Assembly (NCBI GenBank): GCA_004134985.1
Contig: REGQ01000018.1
Coordinates: forward strand, 2,423-66,422
DNA length: 64,000 nucleotides
DNA from: Paenibacillaceae bacterium
Lineage (GTDB): Bacteria > Bacillota > Bacilli > Paenibacillales > Paenibacillaceae
Reading direction: 5' to 3'
The notes below the pieces were generated by a model. It had not been told where the DNA came from and did no database searches. It saw nothing but the letters and a program-made list of their open reading frames with translations. Below are positions 26,612 through 39,172 of this stretch, piece by piece; within the stretch, counting starts at the first letter, position 1, and each line of letters starts with the position of its first letter. Both the position numbers and the translations under genes were made by a program.

Positions 26612-27100
26612 ATGAATATGGAGCAGACAGGTTCGCAGACCGGTGATGACGAAATTGTGTTGAGCAGCCACACCGCCGCGCAATGGAAACGGCGCAAGCT
26701 GGAATTGGCGCAGTGGGTCGTGCGTCCGAAACCGGCAGCAGCATTAAAAGGGACAGCTGTATTCAGCGGCACGGAGGTCGATGAGCAACTGTACCCGGCA
26801 CTGGTTCAGCTGGAGCGCTGCAAACTTGATACCGAGTTTTCGTGTGCAGGAGTAAGCATGCTTGACAATGCCCTTGATCATTCGCTGTATGCCTATATTA
26901 CTTTTATCGCATCCGAATCGGCAGAACGGTTTGTTCAGTTAGCGATGGAGTATATGAAGCATCGGCTGCTTGTTAGTTATGAGCCGTCCAAAGGACGATA
27001 TGATCTTTCGTCATTTTATATTGGTCATAACCGTTCCTTCTGTATGTTAATGACGAAGTGCGCCCGGCAATACGATGAGCGCTGCCATTCCCTCCAGTAG
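26612..27100 (+). CDS. Unknown cytosolic protein, 162 aa
   Basis: Not recognised. GGGGGGAAGCA precedes the ATG. The first 50 residues are basic and polar. The rest is compact alpha/beta with LERCKLDTEFSCAGVSM followed by YAYITF. This recalls the generic pattern in which a Thr-x-x-Ser-Cys-x-Gly loop is followed by a beta strand, but the match is too short to name a family. Four Cys occur in the second half. It converges on the ger operon, with only 20 nt between the stops. Confidence 0.7.
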   Translation: MNMEQTGSQTGDDEIVLSSHTAAQWKRRKLELAQWVVRPKPAAALKGTAVFSGTEVDEQLYPALVQLERCKLDTEFSCAGVSMLDNALDHSLYAYITFIASESAERFVQLAMEYMKHRLLVSYEPSKGRYDLSSFYIGHNRSFCMLMTKCARQYDERCHSLQ

Positions 27101-27120
27101 CAAGCGGCCTAAGCAATAAA

Positions 27121-28239
27121 TTATTGGCGGCTGCCGAGTGTATCCGCTGAGTTAAGTCGGTCTTTAATCCAATAGACGCCAAGAAGCATAATCGGCAGCA
27201 CCAATCCGTAAGTTAGATCAAGCTCATTAATATACGGCACAACGACAGTGGTATAGTGCTTGATGTTCGGAGAGATAATGAAGGCCATGCCGTAAAGCAG
27301 GAGCGCGAATGGCATAATGAACGGACGGTAATCCCGCAGCTTGAACAATTGTGCAGTAGCGAGCGTAAAGGCGTAATAATACAGCAAGCATTTGACATAA
27401 GTCGAAATCACCCACGCGGTGGCCATGAAAGCTTCAATGCGTTCCAGAAACTCGCCGATTTGAATTTTTTGAGACAAAACGAATGTTGCATATACGCTGT
27501 GCTCTGTAAGGAGCGGGCCGATGACAAGGATAGACATCAGAACAGTTACACTAAGCAATATGCCCCCGATTAAGGTAGTGAGGAGCGCATCGCGCAGCAT
27601 GTGGGGTTGTTCCTTAACATAAGGCAGTATCATGAGGAAGACGATCAGCTCTCCAAAAGGATAGGAGACCGACACGAGCATGCTTTGCATGCCTTTGAAG
27701 AAATTTATCCCCATAATCGGCTGTAAATGCGCAGGATTGGCTTGCGGCAGCAAAAACAGGATGAGCAGCAGCAGAAACAAAATCACAACCGGCATTAAAA
27801 TCTCCGAGCTTCTGGCAATCGTTTCTAGTCCGTGTATTAATCCCCAGCCGAGTATAGCTACGAATAACAGATTAATGACACGCACAGGGGTTTGAGGAAG
27901 TACTTGCGTCGTAATGAAATCGCCAACTTCACGTACATAGACCGTTGCGCTGATAAAGTAAAAGAGTAAATAGCAGAGGCCGATGAAGGAGCCCAGCCAT
28001 TTCCCGATAACGTCCTGCAAGCTTTCGATAATGGTGTATTGGGGCCTGAATTTATACAAGCGAACCATGATAATGACCACCAGGAGACCGAGTGGAATGC
28101 CGGCAAAGGAGTAAATCCAGGCATCCTGATGAGCAAATGAGGTGACGACAGAGGGAAAGACGAGAATCATGTCCCCAATTTCGGCGAGCAGCAACAGAAC
28201 TGCCAACTGTCTTACTGAAATACGTCCTTTCTCCAGCAT
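27121..28239 (-). CDS. gerKB: Spore germination protein, GerAB/GerKB family
   Basis: About 372 residues and ten predicted helices of the amino acid-permease type. RISVRQLAVLLLLAEIGDMILVFPS at the N-terminus and LLHG-type cores are typical of the B subunit of germinant receptors, which binds germinant in the inner spore membrane. The start at 28239 follows AAGGAGG; the longer frame to 28266 puts that site inside the gene. It is the last gene of the ger operon. Confidence 0.93.
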   Translation of the reverse strand: MLEKGRISVRQLAVLLLLAEIGDMILVFPSVVTSFAHQDAWIYSFAGIPLGLLVVIIMVRLYKFRPQYTIIESLQDVIGKWLGSFIGLCYLLFYFISATVYVREVGDFITTQVLPQTPVRVINLLFVAILGWGLIHGLETIARSSEILMPVVILFLLLLILFLLPQANPAHLQPIMGINFFKGMQSMLVSVSYPFGELIVFLMILPYVKEQPHMLRDALLTTLIGGILLSVTVLMSILVIGPLLTEHSVYATFVLSQKIQIGEFLERIEAFMATAWVISTYVKCLLYYYAFTLATAQLFKLRDYRPFIMPFALLLYGMAFIISPNIKHYTTVVVPYINELDLTYGLVLPIMLLGVYWIKDRLNSADTLGSRQ

Positions 28240-28286
28240 TGCAATCCCTCCTTGTTTCCTGTTCACTATTATTGTGTGGCTCTATA

Positions 28287-28505
28287 TTAATCGAATAACC
28301 GGTTAATCGGGCGATACAGCCAGGCGATCCATTCGAATGGACTGGACACTTCAATTAGTTTTAGTGCGATGAAGCTGCTCACTGTGCCTGCTATAAGCAA
28401 GATGCTGTACATCGCCACTTCCTTCCACCATTTTTTGCGGATAAGCCCGGGCAATTGCAAGGCTCCCATCGTGCCCACAATCAAAAGCAGGAAAAAATTC
28501 AGCAT
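28287..28505 (-). CDS. Small two-helix membrane protein of the ger operon
   Basis: 72 residues with helices LNFFLLLIVGTMGALQL and VAMYSILLIAGTVSSFIAL. It begins at 28505, 4 nt after the gerKC stop with AAGGGGTG upstream; an earlier in-frame ATG overlaps gerKC. It resembles the extra small D-type subunits found in some gerA-family operons. Role is inferred only from position. Confidence 0.8.
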   Translation of the reverse strand: MLNFFLLLIVGTMGALQLPGLIRKKWWKEVAMYSILLIAGTVSSFIALKLIEVSSPFEWIAWLYRPINRLFD

Positions 28506-28509
28506 ATGA

Positions 28510-29721
28510 TCACCCCTTAAGCTGGTCGAGGAAAGAATCATCCAGTGTACCCATTCCCTTGATCAAAATTTTGCATGAGTAATTGATGTTCAGTTGACGA
28601 AATTTACTTTCCCACTGTGGTTCAAGTTTTTTCCATACTGCAGGGTTAGCCCGACGAATGGCGTCCCCAAAACCAAAAATATCGAGGTTGAACTCCTGCT
28701 GCACTTTGGTGACGGAGTCTTGCATCAGTTGAACGATTCGCTTTTCATTTTCTTTCTCCAGCTCGTAGATCACTTCTGTACTGTCAATTTTACGAATGCA
28801 TTCGACCCCTTGAATGATGCTGACATGCTCAACATGGATATCGATCACCGGCTCGTCATTTTCCATTTTGGCCTTCATTTTGGTTGTCGTCCTCAGCACT
28901 CTGAGTGCGATCTCGCCGCCACCGGGACATTCACTGTGACCTACAGTAGATGACACTTTATTCCGAATATAATTGTAGCCTTTGGAATGCTGTTCGCTGA
29001 GCCAGCCAACCAAGCGGTCTTTGTTAAAGACGCCGACGCCGGTAAATTTCAGCTTCGACTTGGTGTCCGCACTTTGAATGTTCTGATCGCTTCCACCAAC
29101 CTTGGGGTCGCCCGTCAGAACAACGCCTGTGATGACAGGCTGAATGTCGTTGATGATGTCGGTCATCAATTGGTCCGCGGTTGCGGTTGTGGTCGGGGCC
29201 CAGGTGCGCGCAGACACCTCCAATGAGTTGTACAATTTTTCACTCGGTATACGATCGAGCGGTGTCAGCACATTTAATATGTTGTTGGCAGTCGTGTTTT
29301 TGGCAATCATTACATAATAATCCGGCCTTACGCTGGGGTCGCGGACAAGTCCTTCGAGCACCTCAGCGATACCTCCCCTGGCAAAGGATTCACCGAACAC
29401 AAGGACACGAATATGAGAAAGGAAAACTTTGCGCGGACTTTCCTCTGTCAATTTCTGAATCGCTTCGAACAAGGTAGCGGCTGACGCTTCATAAAGAGTT
29501 ACAGGTGAACCCGGTGCTGATCCCGCTTTGGAGCTTACTGATGAGGGAACAACAACTTGAGCGGTGACCCTGGTCATGTCACCGTCTTTATCCACACCGA
29601 TACCAAGCGCGATCGCCAAGTCGTTCATTTCCTCGCGATCCCAGCAGCCAGGCAGCGTCAGCAAGCTAATAGTCAGGAGACAGAGCAATGAGATACGGCG
29701 CATCATCGTTCTCGCTCCCAT
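28510..29721 (-). CDS. gerKC: Spore germination lipoprotein, Ger(x)C family
   Basis: 403 residues. The lipobox region LLTLPGCWDREEMNDLAIALGIGVD is the hallmark of GerAC/GerKC lipoproteins. The three-domain C subunit sits on the outer face of the inner spore membrane. The ATG overlaps the gerKA stop (TGATG). Confidence 0.95.
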   Translation of the reverse strand: MGARTMMRRISLLCLLTISLLTLPGCWDREEMNDLAIALGIGVDKDGDMTRVTAQVVVPSSVSSKAGSAPGSPVTLYEASAATLFEAIQKLTEESPRKVFLSHIRVLVFGESFARGGIAEVLEGLVRDPSVRPDYYVMIAKNTTANNILNVLTPLDRIPSEKLYNSLEVSARTWAPTTTATADQLMTDIINDIQPVITGVVLTGDPKVGGSDQNIQSADTKSKLKFTGVGVFNKDRLVGWLSEQHSKGYNYIRNKVSSTVGHSECPGGGEIALRVLRTTTKMKAKMENDEPVIDIHVEHVSIIQGVECIRKIDSTEVIYELEKENEKRIVQLMQDSVTKVQQEFNLDIFGFGDAIRRANPAVWKKLEPQWESKFRQLNINYSCKILIKGMGTLDDSFLDQLKG

Positions 29722-31310
29722 CAGTTGCGCCGCAGCCGTTTTTGCTTGGTGATCGGCTGCTGCTGACGAATTTTATCGCTTGTTTCATTGGAAATCGGAC
29801 GGGTGAGCATGTTGGACCAAGGCACGCGAATCAGTGTATCTTTCAAATCTTTGGGCACCAGCGGGCCGAACGGACTCATATAGGAGATTCCGAATGACCG
29901 CAAGCTGGTGAGATGTGTCACCATAATCAGAAGGCCAAGGAGAACTCCAAAGAAACCGAACGCGGCGGCCATTGCCATCAACCCGAACCGGATAATCCGT
30001 ACCGCTATCGACAGGCCATTCTCTGGAATGACATAGCTTGAAATCGCGGTGATGGATACGATAATTACCATCGCCGCTGAGACAACGCCTGCTTCTACGG
30101 CAGCCTGCCCAATAACAAGTGTACCTACGATAGACACCGCTTGTCCGACAGTCTTCGGAATGCGGACACCTGCTTCGCGGAGAATTTCATAGGTTAACTC
30201 CATGAGCAGGGCTTCGATAAATGCAGGGAAGGGGACGCCTTCACGCTGCGCAGCCAGACTAATCAATAAATTAGTTGGCAGCATTTCCTGATGAAAGGTT
30301 GAGATCGCTATATAAAAGGCGGGGGCCAACATCGCAATAAAAAAAGCGAGGTATCGAATAAGCCGAATTAAAGAACTGATATCAGCACGTTGATAATAAT
30401 CTTCTGGGGATTGGAAAAAATGCACAAATAATGCAGGAACGAGCAGTACGAAGGGGGACCCGTCCACAATAATGGCCACTCGTCCTTCCAATAGGGCAGC
30501 CGCCACCGTATCCGGACGCTCGCTGTTGAAGACCGTCGGGAACAAGGTCAATGTCTGGTCTTGTATCAGCTCTTCAATGTATCCGCCCTCCAAAATGCCG
30601 TCAATGTCAATGCGGCTTAGTCGCTCCATGACTTCTTCGATAATTTCATCTTTGACGACATCTTTAACGTAGATTACCGATACACTTGTCTTGGAAATTG
30701 CGCCAATCTGGATATTTTCAACCCACAGACTGGCGTCTTTAATACGCCGCCGAATCAGGGCGGTATTAGTACGCAAATTTTCATTGAATCCTTCCATAGG
30801 GCCACGAACAACCGATTGGGATTGAGGCTCTCCTACATTGCGGTCTTCCCAACCGAAGGCTGCGATTCGCAGTCCTTGTGTGCAGTCTTCCAGCAGTAAA
30901 ATAATATTTCCAGACAGCAGGTCCAACAAAAGCTGTTCCATATTGACGATGACCCCGACGTCAGCTGCCTCAAGAATATCGCTTTGCAAATAGTTCAATC
31001 GTTCGGCCTGATCAGAGAAATCCCGGCGCTGATCCAGCTTGTCAGGATGCTGAATCAGAGAATGAAGTATGGAAACATGCAGCAGATTGGTATCAACCAG
31101 ACCATCAATATAAATAAGCGCAGCTGGCCACTCGCGGAGACAGTGCAATTGCTTGATGATCAAGTCGCTGCTGTTGCCCAGGATGGCCTGAATATATTCT
31201 ATATTGCATAGCAAATTGTGGTCGATCGGCTTGGAATCGACTGCTGCTGAAGAATCAGAGTCTGCATGAGCGCCTGAAATTTCGGTATCTATTGTATTTC
31301 CGGTAAGCAT
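29721..31310 (-). CDS. gerKA: Spore germination protein, GerAA/GerKA family
   Basis: About 529 residues. A long hydrophilic N-terminal domain includes FNENLRTNTALIRRRIKDASLW, a signature of GerA A subunits. A C-terminal domain of about five helices follows, with a basic tail. The start at 31310 is chosen because GGGGGC lies upstream and because a sigma-G-like promoter at 31343-31373 overlaps the longer frame (TTG at 31355); an ATG at 31325 is also possible. It is the first gene of the operon. Confidence 0.94.
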   Translation of the reverse strand: MLTGNTIDTEISGAHADSDSSAAVDSKPIDHNLLCNIEYIQAILGNSSDLIIKQLHCLREWPAALIYIDGLVDTNLLHVSILHSLIQHPDKLDQRRDFSDQAERLNYLQSDILEAADVGVIVNMEQLLLDLLSGNIILLLEDCTQGLRIAAFGWEDRNVGEPQSQSVVRGPMEGFNENLRTNTALIRRRIKDASLWVENIQIGAISKTSVSVIYVKDVVKDEIIEEVMERLSRIDIDGILEGGYIEELIQDQTLTLFPTVFNSERPDTVAAALLEGRVAIIVDGSPFVLLVPALFVHFFQSPEDYYQRADISSLIRLIRYLAFFIAMLAPAFYIAISTFHQEMLPTNLLISLAAQREGVPFPAFIEALLMELTYEILREAGVRIPKTVGQAVSIVGTLVIGQAAVEAGVVSAAMVIIVSITAISSYVIPENGLSIAVRIIRFGLMAMAAAFGFFGVLLGLLIMVTHLTSLRSFGISYMSPFGPLVPKDLKDTLIRVPWSNMLTRPISNETSDKIRQQQPITKQKRLRRN

Positions 31311-31342
31311 ACAAGCAGCCCCCATTCTAGCAAGATTGCTTG

Positions 31343-31373
31343 TATTATGTGCCAAACGAGCCAGTATTTATTC
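31343..31373 (-). promoter_or_regulatory. Sigma-G-like promoter of the ger operon
   Basis: On the minus strand GAATA (31373-31369) and CATAATA (31349-31343) match the sigma-G -35 (GHATR) and -10 (CATWHTA) patterns, with a 19-nt spacer, one longer than usual. GerA operons are forespore genes, so the assignment fits. Confidence 0.55.
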
Positions 31374-31399
31374 TCGGATGAAATTTCCCTTATTAAAGC

Positions 31400-32836
31400 C
31401 TAATTTAATGAGGCTTGCAGCGCTTGTGCGAAATTTCGAACGCCTGAATTGATTTGCTCCGGCTTGGCTCTGGCAAAAGTAAAGCGCGCATAACCGGAAT
31501 CCGAGCCATAAACGCTTCCTGGGACAAAGACGATTCCCCGTCTTATGCTTTCCTCCAACAGTTTGCTGTCACTTACAACAGCTTCAATTTTGCACCACAG
31601 ATGCAGCCCGCCTTGCGGAATGGTGTAGGTAAGCTGCTGCGGCATATGTTGGCGGAGCGCCTCAACGAGCAGATCCCGCTTGAACCTCAACTGGGTACGA
31701 AGCCGCTCCAGATGAGGATTCAAGTAAGCGGAACTTAAAAATTGGGCAGCAATTTGCTGTGGAATAATGCTCGGGCCAAAATCCATCTGCTGACGTACAT
31801 CGGCAAGACGGTCAACGACGGTTTGCGGCGCAACCATCCATCCAATGCGCAGGCCGGATGCGGCGAATTTGGAGAAAGAGCCGATATAGATGACTGAGCC
31901 GAGCTTATCGAATGATTTGATCGGCAGCGGCGGCTCACCGTCAAAGCAAGTGAGACTGAAAGGATCATCCTCAACAATCGCAATGCCCAGTTCGCTTGCA
32001 ATGTCAAGGAGCTGCATGCGCCGCTCAGCATGTAGAACGAGGCCGGTCGGGTTCTGGTAATTCGGATTGACAAAGACCATCTTAATGCGATGTTTCTTGT
32101 ACAAAGCGCGGATGTCATCAGGCAGGACGCCTTGTTCATCAACCGGCAGACGGAACAGACGAACACCGGCAGATTGGAACATCGGAAGTGAATAGCAATA
32201 AGAAGGATCTTCGATAGCGACGGCATCGCCAGGAGCCAACAAGCCCTGAGCAATCAAGTAAAGGGATTGTTGGGAGCCTGAAGTAATCATGATTGATGAT
32301 TCTGTGGCCGGAATATTCCGATATTGCTTCAGAAAAGAGACGAGTGCTTTGCGCAATAACGGAAATCCTTGCGGATTGTCATAACCGAGATAGTCGGCTG
32401 CAACTTGCTCTCGCATCAACAGGTTAATTTCCTGATTTGGCGATAAATCTGCAGCCAACTCGCCGCTGGCGAAATCAATCATGTCCGGATTGTGGCGAAG
32501 CGCTTCACGAATGCGCCGCAAGAAAGATACATTAGGGAGAAAGCTGCCGCCCTCAACATAACGATGCCAATTAGGTGTATGTTTGGGAGTTGCCCCCCAC
32601 ATATACTTGCTTACTCTTGTTCCGCTGCCAGTCTGGCTCTCAATAATGCCGAGCGATCGAAGCTCCTCATAAGCCAGTACAACGGTACTGCGATTCACGC
32701 CTAACTGCGCAGATAATTTGCGTTCAGAAGGCAATAGACTGCCCGGGGGGAACTCGCCGTACGAGATCCGCCGTTCAATATCATCCGATATTTGCTGGTA
32801 GAGCGGTTGGGCGCTCGAACGATCAGGTTTCCACAT
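31400..32836 (-). CDS. MocR-type GntR/aminotransferase regulator
   Basis: 478 residues. The N-terminal GntR winged helix (LYQQISDDIERRISYGEFPPGSLLPSERKLSAQLGVNRSTV) is joined to a fold-type I aminotransferase domain with PNYQNPTG and the PLP-lysine in GSFSKFAASGLRIGW. MocR proteins such as PdxR and GabR use bound PLP or its adducts to control transcription. The target is unknown; a divergent target would be the spore-protein genes to the right, but they carry their own promoter. Confidence 0.95.
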   Translation of the reverse strand: MWKPDRSSAQPLYQQISDDIERRISYGEFPPGSLLPSERKLSAQLGVNRSTVVLAYEELRSLGIIESQTGSGTRVSKYMWGATPKHTPNWHRYVEGGSFLPNVSFLRRIREALRHNPDMIDFASGELAADLSPNQEINLLMREQVAADYLGYDNPQGFPLLRKALVSFLKQYRNIPATESSIMITSGSQQSLYLIAQGLLAPGDAVAIEDPSYCYSLPMFQSAGVRLFRLPVDEQGVLPDDIRALYKKHRIKMVFVNPNYQNPTGLVLHAERRMQLLDIASELGIAIVEDDPFSLTCFDGEPPLPIKSFDKLGSVIYIGSFSKFAASGLRIGWMVAPQTVVDRLADVRQQMDFGPSIIPQQIAAQFLSSAYLNPHLERLRTQLRFKRDLLVEALRQHMPQQLTYTIPQGGLHLWCKIEAVVSDSKLLEESIRRGIVFVPGSVYGSDSGYARFTFARAKPEQINSGVRNFAQALQASLN

Positions 32837-32948
32837 GTTAACACCACCCTAGTTATTAGTGCATGGCAGACCACTGTCCACGTTATATTGAATACATCAT
32901 AACATGGTCCGAGTGCCTACGTAGCGTGCAATTCCAAAAAGTCTATGT

Positions 32949-32977
32949 AACTTCTCTTGGAAGCAGCACATACACTA
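32949..32977 (+). promoter_or_regulatory. Sigma-K-like promoter before the first small spore-surface gene
   Basis: AAC at 32949-32951, a 17-nt gap, then CATACACTA at 32969-32977 fits the mother-cell sigma-K pattern (AC and CATAnnnTA). A start 30 nt downstream of the -10 is expected for a late coat or exosporium gene. Confidence 0.5.
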
Positions 32978-33006
32978 TTTCATTATTAATGAAGGGAGAG
33001 AAGAAT

Positions 33007-33309
33007 ATGTCACAAGCAAATATTCCGAATATTACGCCAATGATCACGCTCACGCGCGATGATGCGATTAACTTGCTGCTGTCCTCCATTGCACTCGAGG
33101 AGCTGGGGCTAAGTCATATCATCAATGCGGAGGGGGAGAAACTTCAATATGTACTTGGAACCTTACCTGGAGTTACATCCCTTTCACCCACATTAAGCGA
33201 CCTGCTTACAATTAACGACAGTGTTAGAGAGACGCTGCGTGAAGTAGGCAAAAAAGAGTGGATTCTAACTAACAAACTAGAAAGTGTACTGCGTGCAATA
33301 AGAGATTAG
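33007..33309 (+). CDS. Small spore-surface protein carrying only the shared N-terminal domain
   Basis: 100 residues: [19 protein letters not shown], then [33 protein letters not shown], and a C-terminal helix. It is nearly the same as residues 1-100 of the collagen-like protein at 34057 but has no Gly-X-Y region. The domain looks all-helical with no signal peptide or membrane segment, as for mother-cell proteins assembled on the spore. The function is inferred from this relation: a candidate basal or capping subunit. GGGAG precedes the ATG. Confidence 0.85.
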   Translation: MSQANIPNITPMITLTRDDAINLLLSSIALEELGLSHIINAEGEKLQYVLGTLPGVTSLSPTLSDLLTINDSVRETLREVGKKEWILTNKLESVLRAIRD

Positions 33310-36486
<3,177 letters not shown>

Positions 36487-36504
36487 TCGAATAAGGTTTT
36501 AAAT

Positions 36505-36552
36505 AAGGGTTGTCCCAGGTCATCAATGATGATCAAGGGGCAGCCCTTTTTC
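36505..36552 (+). terminator. Terminator of the collagen-like gene
   Basis: AAGGGTTGTCCC (36505-36516) pairs with GGGGCAGCCCTT (36537-36548) and is followed by TTT and C. The long loop is AT-rich. Confidence 0.8.
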
Positions 36553-36669
36553 AGTTATAAAGCACGCTATTATTCTGACCGGAATAAAAAACACACCAGC
36601 GAAACAACGGAAGCCGTCGCTTGCATAGTGTGCTGTGGACAGTGATGTACTGGAAATAGTCATGAGCGC

Positions 36670-36891
36670 TTACTTCATTGATTGATATCCATTTAAAGGA
36701 TCAACCTGATATAGCCTGATATGAAGTTTGCGCAGTTCTTGCAATTGCATGGATAATTCAAGTCCATACTTGAAAAAAGCTTCCTGGTCTTCTTCCGAAA
36801 AATCTTCACATAAGCAGTTGGCATAAGCGAGCATGGTGGAATGGACAGATTGGATGCTTCTCACTAATTTATCGCGGCAAAGATGGCTCAC
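36670..36891 (-). CDS. Unknown small protein, 73 aa
   Basis: Not recognised. It starts at GTG with GAGGG 7 nt upstream. It is mostly helical and acidic in the middle (CEDFSEEDQEAFFKYGLEL), with three Cys. It could be a small coat-associated protein given the neighbourhood, but nothing in it proves this. Confidence 0.55.
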   Translation of the reverse strand: MSHLCRDKLVRSIQSVHSTMLAYANCLCEDFSEEDQEAFFKYGLELSMQLQELRKLHIRLYQVDPLNGYQSMK

Positions 36892-37024
36892 TAGGAAGCC
36901 CTCCTCCTCCAGAAATTTCCTTCAATATACTTATAATATGTATCGAGGGTTTTTAATGATTCGGACATTTTGCTTTCTGCTGCATAAAAAAAGGCAGTGT
37001 TCATAGGCATGGGGAAATAAAAAG

Positions 37025-37056
37025 CGAACCGCTTCACAGTAGTGTGAAGCGGTTCG
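37025..37056 (-). terminator. Terminator of the aquaporin gene
   Basis: CGAACCGCTTCACA and TGTGAAGCGGTTCG form a perfect 14-bp stem with a 4-nt loop. On the minus strand it is followed by CTTTTTATTT, 12 nt after the stop codon. Confidence 0.9.
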
Positions 37057-37067
37057 TTCCGAATGAA

Positions 37068-37751
37068 CTATTTGTTCAGCTTATGTAATGTACGGTAAGC
37101 AATAACAGCTAAAATTGCGCCGATGAATGGGGCAGTGACGAATACCCACAGTTGGGAGAAGGCATCTCCTCCTAGCAGAATTGCAGGGCCAAAACTTCTG
37201 GCCGGGTTAACGGAAGTGCCTGTCAGACCGATTCCCAGAATATGGACAAATGCCAGTGTCAGACCAATGACGATACCGGAGACATTACTGTTCGAAGTGC
37301 CAGAAGTAACACCCAGAATGGCAAAGATGAAGACAAAGGTTAACACAATTTCAACAACAACTGCCATCCATGCGGTAATGCCAATGCCATAACCTGCTCC
37401 AAAACCATTTTGACCGAGTCCGGTCACAGCTTCCCCGGTTGAATTAATGATGGCATACAACAGCGCCGCTCCTGCGATTGCACCGATCGTTTGGGAGAGG
37501 AGATAACCTGCAAAATCTCTTCCAGACAGTTTTTTGTTCAGCCACATCGCAAGAGATACCGCAGGATTCACGTGACACCCGGAGATGGGCCCGATGACGT
37601 AAGCCAGGGCGATAATGGATAGTCCAAATGCAAATGCAATACCAAGATGTCCAAGCTGTCCTCCGGCAGTTGCTGCGCTGCCGCAGCCAAACAATACGAG
37701 TACAAAGGTGCCGATTAGTTCAGCGGTATACTTTTTGACAGGTGAATACAT
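37068..37751 (-). CDS. aqpZ: Aquaporin, MIP family (AqpZ-like)
   Basis: 227 residues and six helices with both half-helix motifs, GCHVNPAVSLAMW and GTSVNPARSFGPAI. The SGCHVNPA and TGTSVNPARS contexts and the short extracellular loops favour a water channel over a glycerol facilitator. The start at 37751 follows GAGGAGG; a longer frame reaches 37766. It lies inside the spore-surface island but on the opposite strand. Confidence 0.93.
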   Translation of the reverse strand: MYSPVKKYTAELIGTFVLVLFGCGSAATAGGQLGHLGIAFAFGLSIIALAYVIGPISGCHVNPAVSLAMWLNKKLSGRDFAGYLLSQTIGAIAGAALLYAIINSTGEAVTGLGQNGFGAGYGIGITAWMAVVVEIVLTFVFIFAILGVTSGTSNSNVSGIVIGLTLAFVHILGIGLTGTSVNPARSFGPAILLGGDAFSQLWVFVTAPFIGAILAVIAYRTLHKLNK

Positions 37752-37949
37752 TGTTTGCCTCCTCAATATCGATTTTCTAAATAATTATACTGCAGCTGCA
37801 TATACAAAAAATGAACTTGCGACCCGGCTTGCTTGAAACAAGGCAGGAAGTGGAGTCATAAAAGAGAAGCGTTGACGAATAAAGTGATATGAGGAGAGAT
37901 TCGCTGAAGCAGCGTAACACGATTAATCTGATAACAGGGGTGATCATAA

Positions 37950-39101
37950 TTGATCAATGCAGGGAAAATGTCACTTTGTATGATTGTAAAAAATGAAGAG
38001 AAACGCATTGCCCGGTGCTTGGAGAGTGTGAAGAATGTTGTCGATGAAATGATCATTGTGGACACCGGATCGACGGATGGCACCAAGGAAATTTGCCGAT
38101 CTTTTGGCGCTTCCGTGTATACCTATGAATGGAAGGATCACTTTGGTGAAGCGCGTAACTTTGGAATTGATAAGGCATCCGGAGAGTGGATTCTATGGCT
38201 TGATGCTGACGAGGAAGTGGAGACTGCTGACGCCCATCATCTTCGTGACGTGTTCAATACGGAGGAATGTTATCTCGGCCTGGTGCGCGTAATTAATTAT
38301 TATGGCAAAGCGCCTCATGACTCCAATCGTTCGCATGTGCTGGAACAAAGCAGGCTGTTTCGCAACGAGCCGCGATTTCGCTTCAACAACGCCATTCATG
38401 AGCAGTTAAGCATTGAGACTCTTGACTCCGAAGGTTACGGAGGGACGAGACTGCCGGTTACGGTACATCATTATGGATATATGGATGAGACAGTAACTGA
38501 AAAGAAGAAGGGTGAACGCAATTTGCGTCTGCTGGAAAAGGAGAAAGATGCAGAAGGATACAGTCCCTGGGTAGATTACCACATTGGGAGTGAGCTTTAT
38601 CGGGCAGGAGAGTTCGTTAGGGCATTCGATCAGGTGAACGTAGCGATCCGTCGGTTTCTGGCGTCGGGGAAGAAGCCGCCGTCACTGCTATACAAGCTGA
38701 AATATACAATATTAATCAATGTGGGCAGTTTTGAGGGGGCGCGTACAGGTATTGAGCTTGCCATTCAAATGTATCCTGACTATGTTGATTTATATTTTTG
38801 CAAAGGGGTCATTTTATTCGAATTGCAGCAATTTGAAGAAGCCATTGAAGTGTTTAAACAATGTTTGGAAATAAAAGAAGAGGCTAATGGACACCTGACA
38901 TTAGTAGGTTCCGGGAGTTTCCATGCATGGTTTTATTTGGGGAGTTGTTATCAAAAGCTTGGTCATATTCAACAAGCTGAACTTGCCTATATTGAAGCGT
39001 TAACGTTGTATCCCAGCCATGAGGAGGCGCAGGAAGCGTTATATAAGCTGGGACAATCCAGGGGAGAAGAGATCAGTGTGGAGGGAGAAGAAGCGGAATG
39101 A
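37950..39101 (+). CDS. Family 2 glycosyltransferase with C-terminal TPR repeats
   Basis: 383 residues, TTG start with AGGGG 9 nt upstream. The GT-A domain has MSLCMIVKNEEKRIARCLESV, IIVDTGSTDGTKEI and the metal-binding DxD in WLDADEE. The second half has TPR-like helices (ELQQFEEAIEVFKQCLEI, AWFYLGSCYQKLGHIQQAE). This is the SunS-like arrangement used by protein-modifying glycosyltransferases. Placed beside Thr-rich collagen-like proteins, it is a candidate for adding or extending their glycans. Confidence 0.92.
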   Translation: MINAGKMSLCMIVKNEEKRIARCLESVKNVVDEMIIVDTGSTDGTKEICRSFGASVYTYEWKDHFGEARNFGIDKASGEWILWLDADEEVETADAHHLRDVFNTEECYLGLVRVINYYGKAPHDSNRSHVLEQSRLFRNEPRFRFNNAIHEQLSIETLDSEGYGGTRLPVTVHHYGYMDETVTEKKKGERNLRLLEKEKDAEGYSPWVDYHIGSELYRAGEFVRAFDQVNVAIRRFLASGKKPPSLLYKLKYTILINVGSFEGARTGIELAIQMYPDYVDLYFCKGVILFELQQFEEAIEVFKQCLEIKEEANGHLTLVGSGSFHAWFYLGSCYQKLGHIQQAELAYIEALTLYPSHEEAQEALYKLGQSRGEEISVEGEEAE

Positions 39102-39172
39102 TCACGACCGTATGGCTGTGACCATATCTATGTAATGGCGTGGTCGCGTCAGCGTTCAGGAAGAACGATGGC

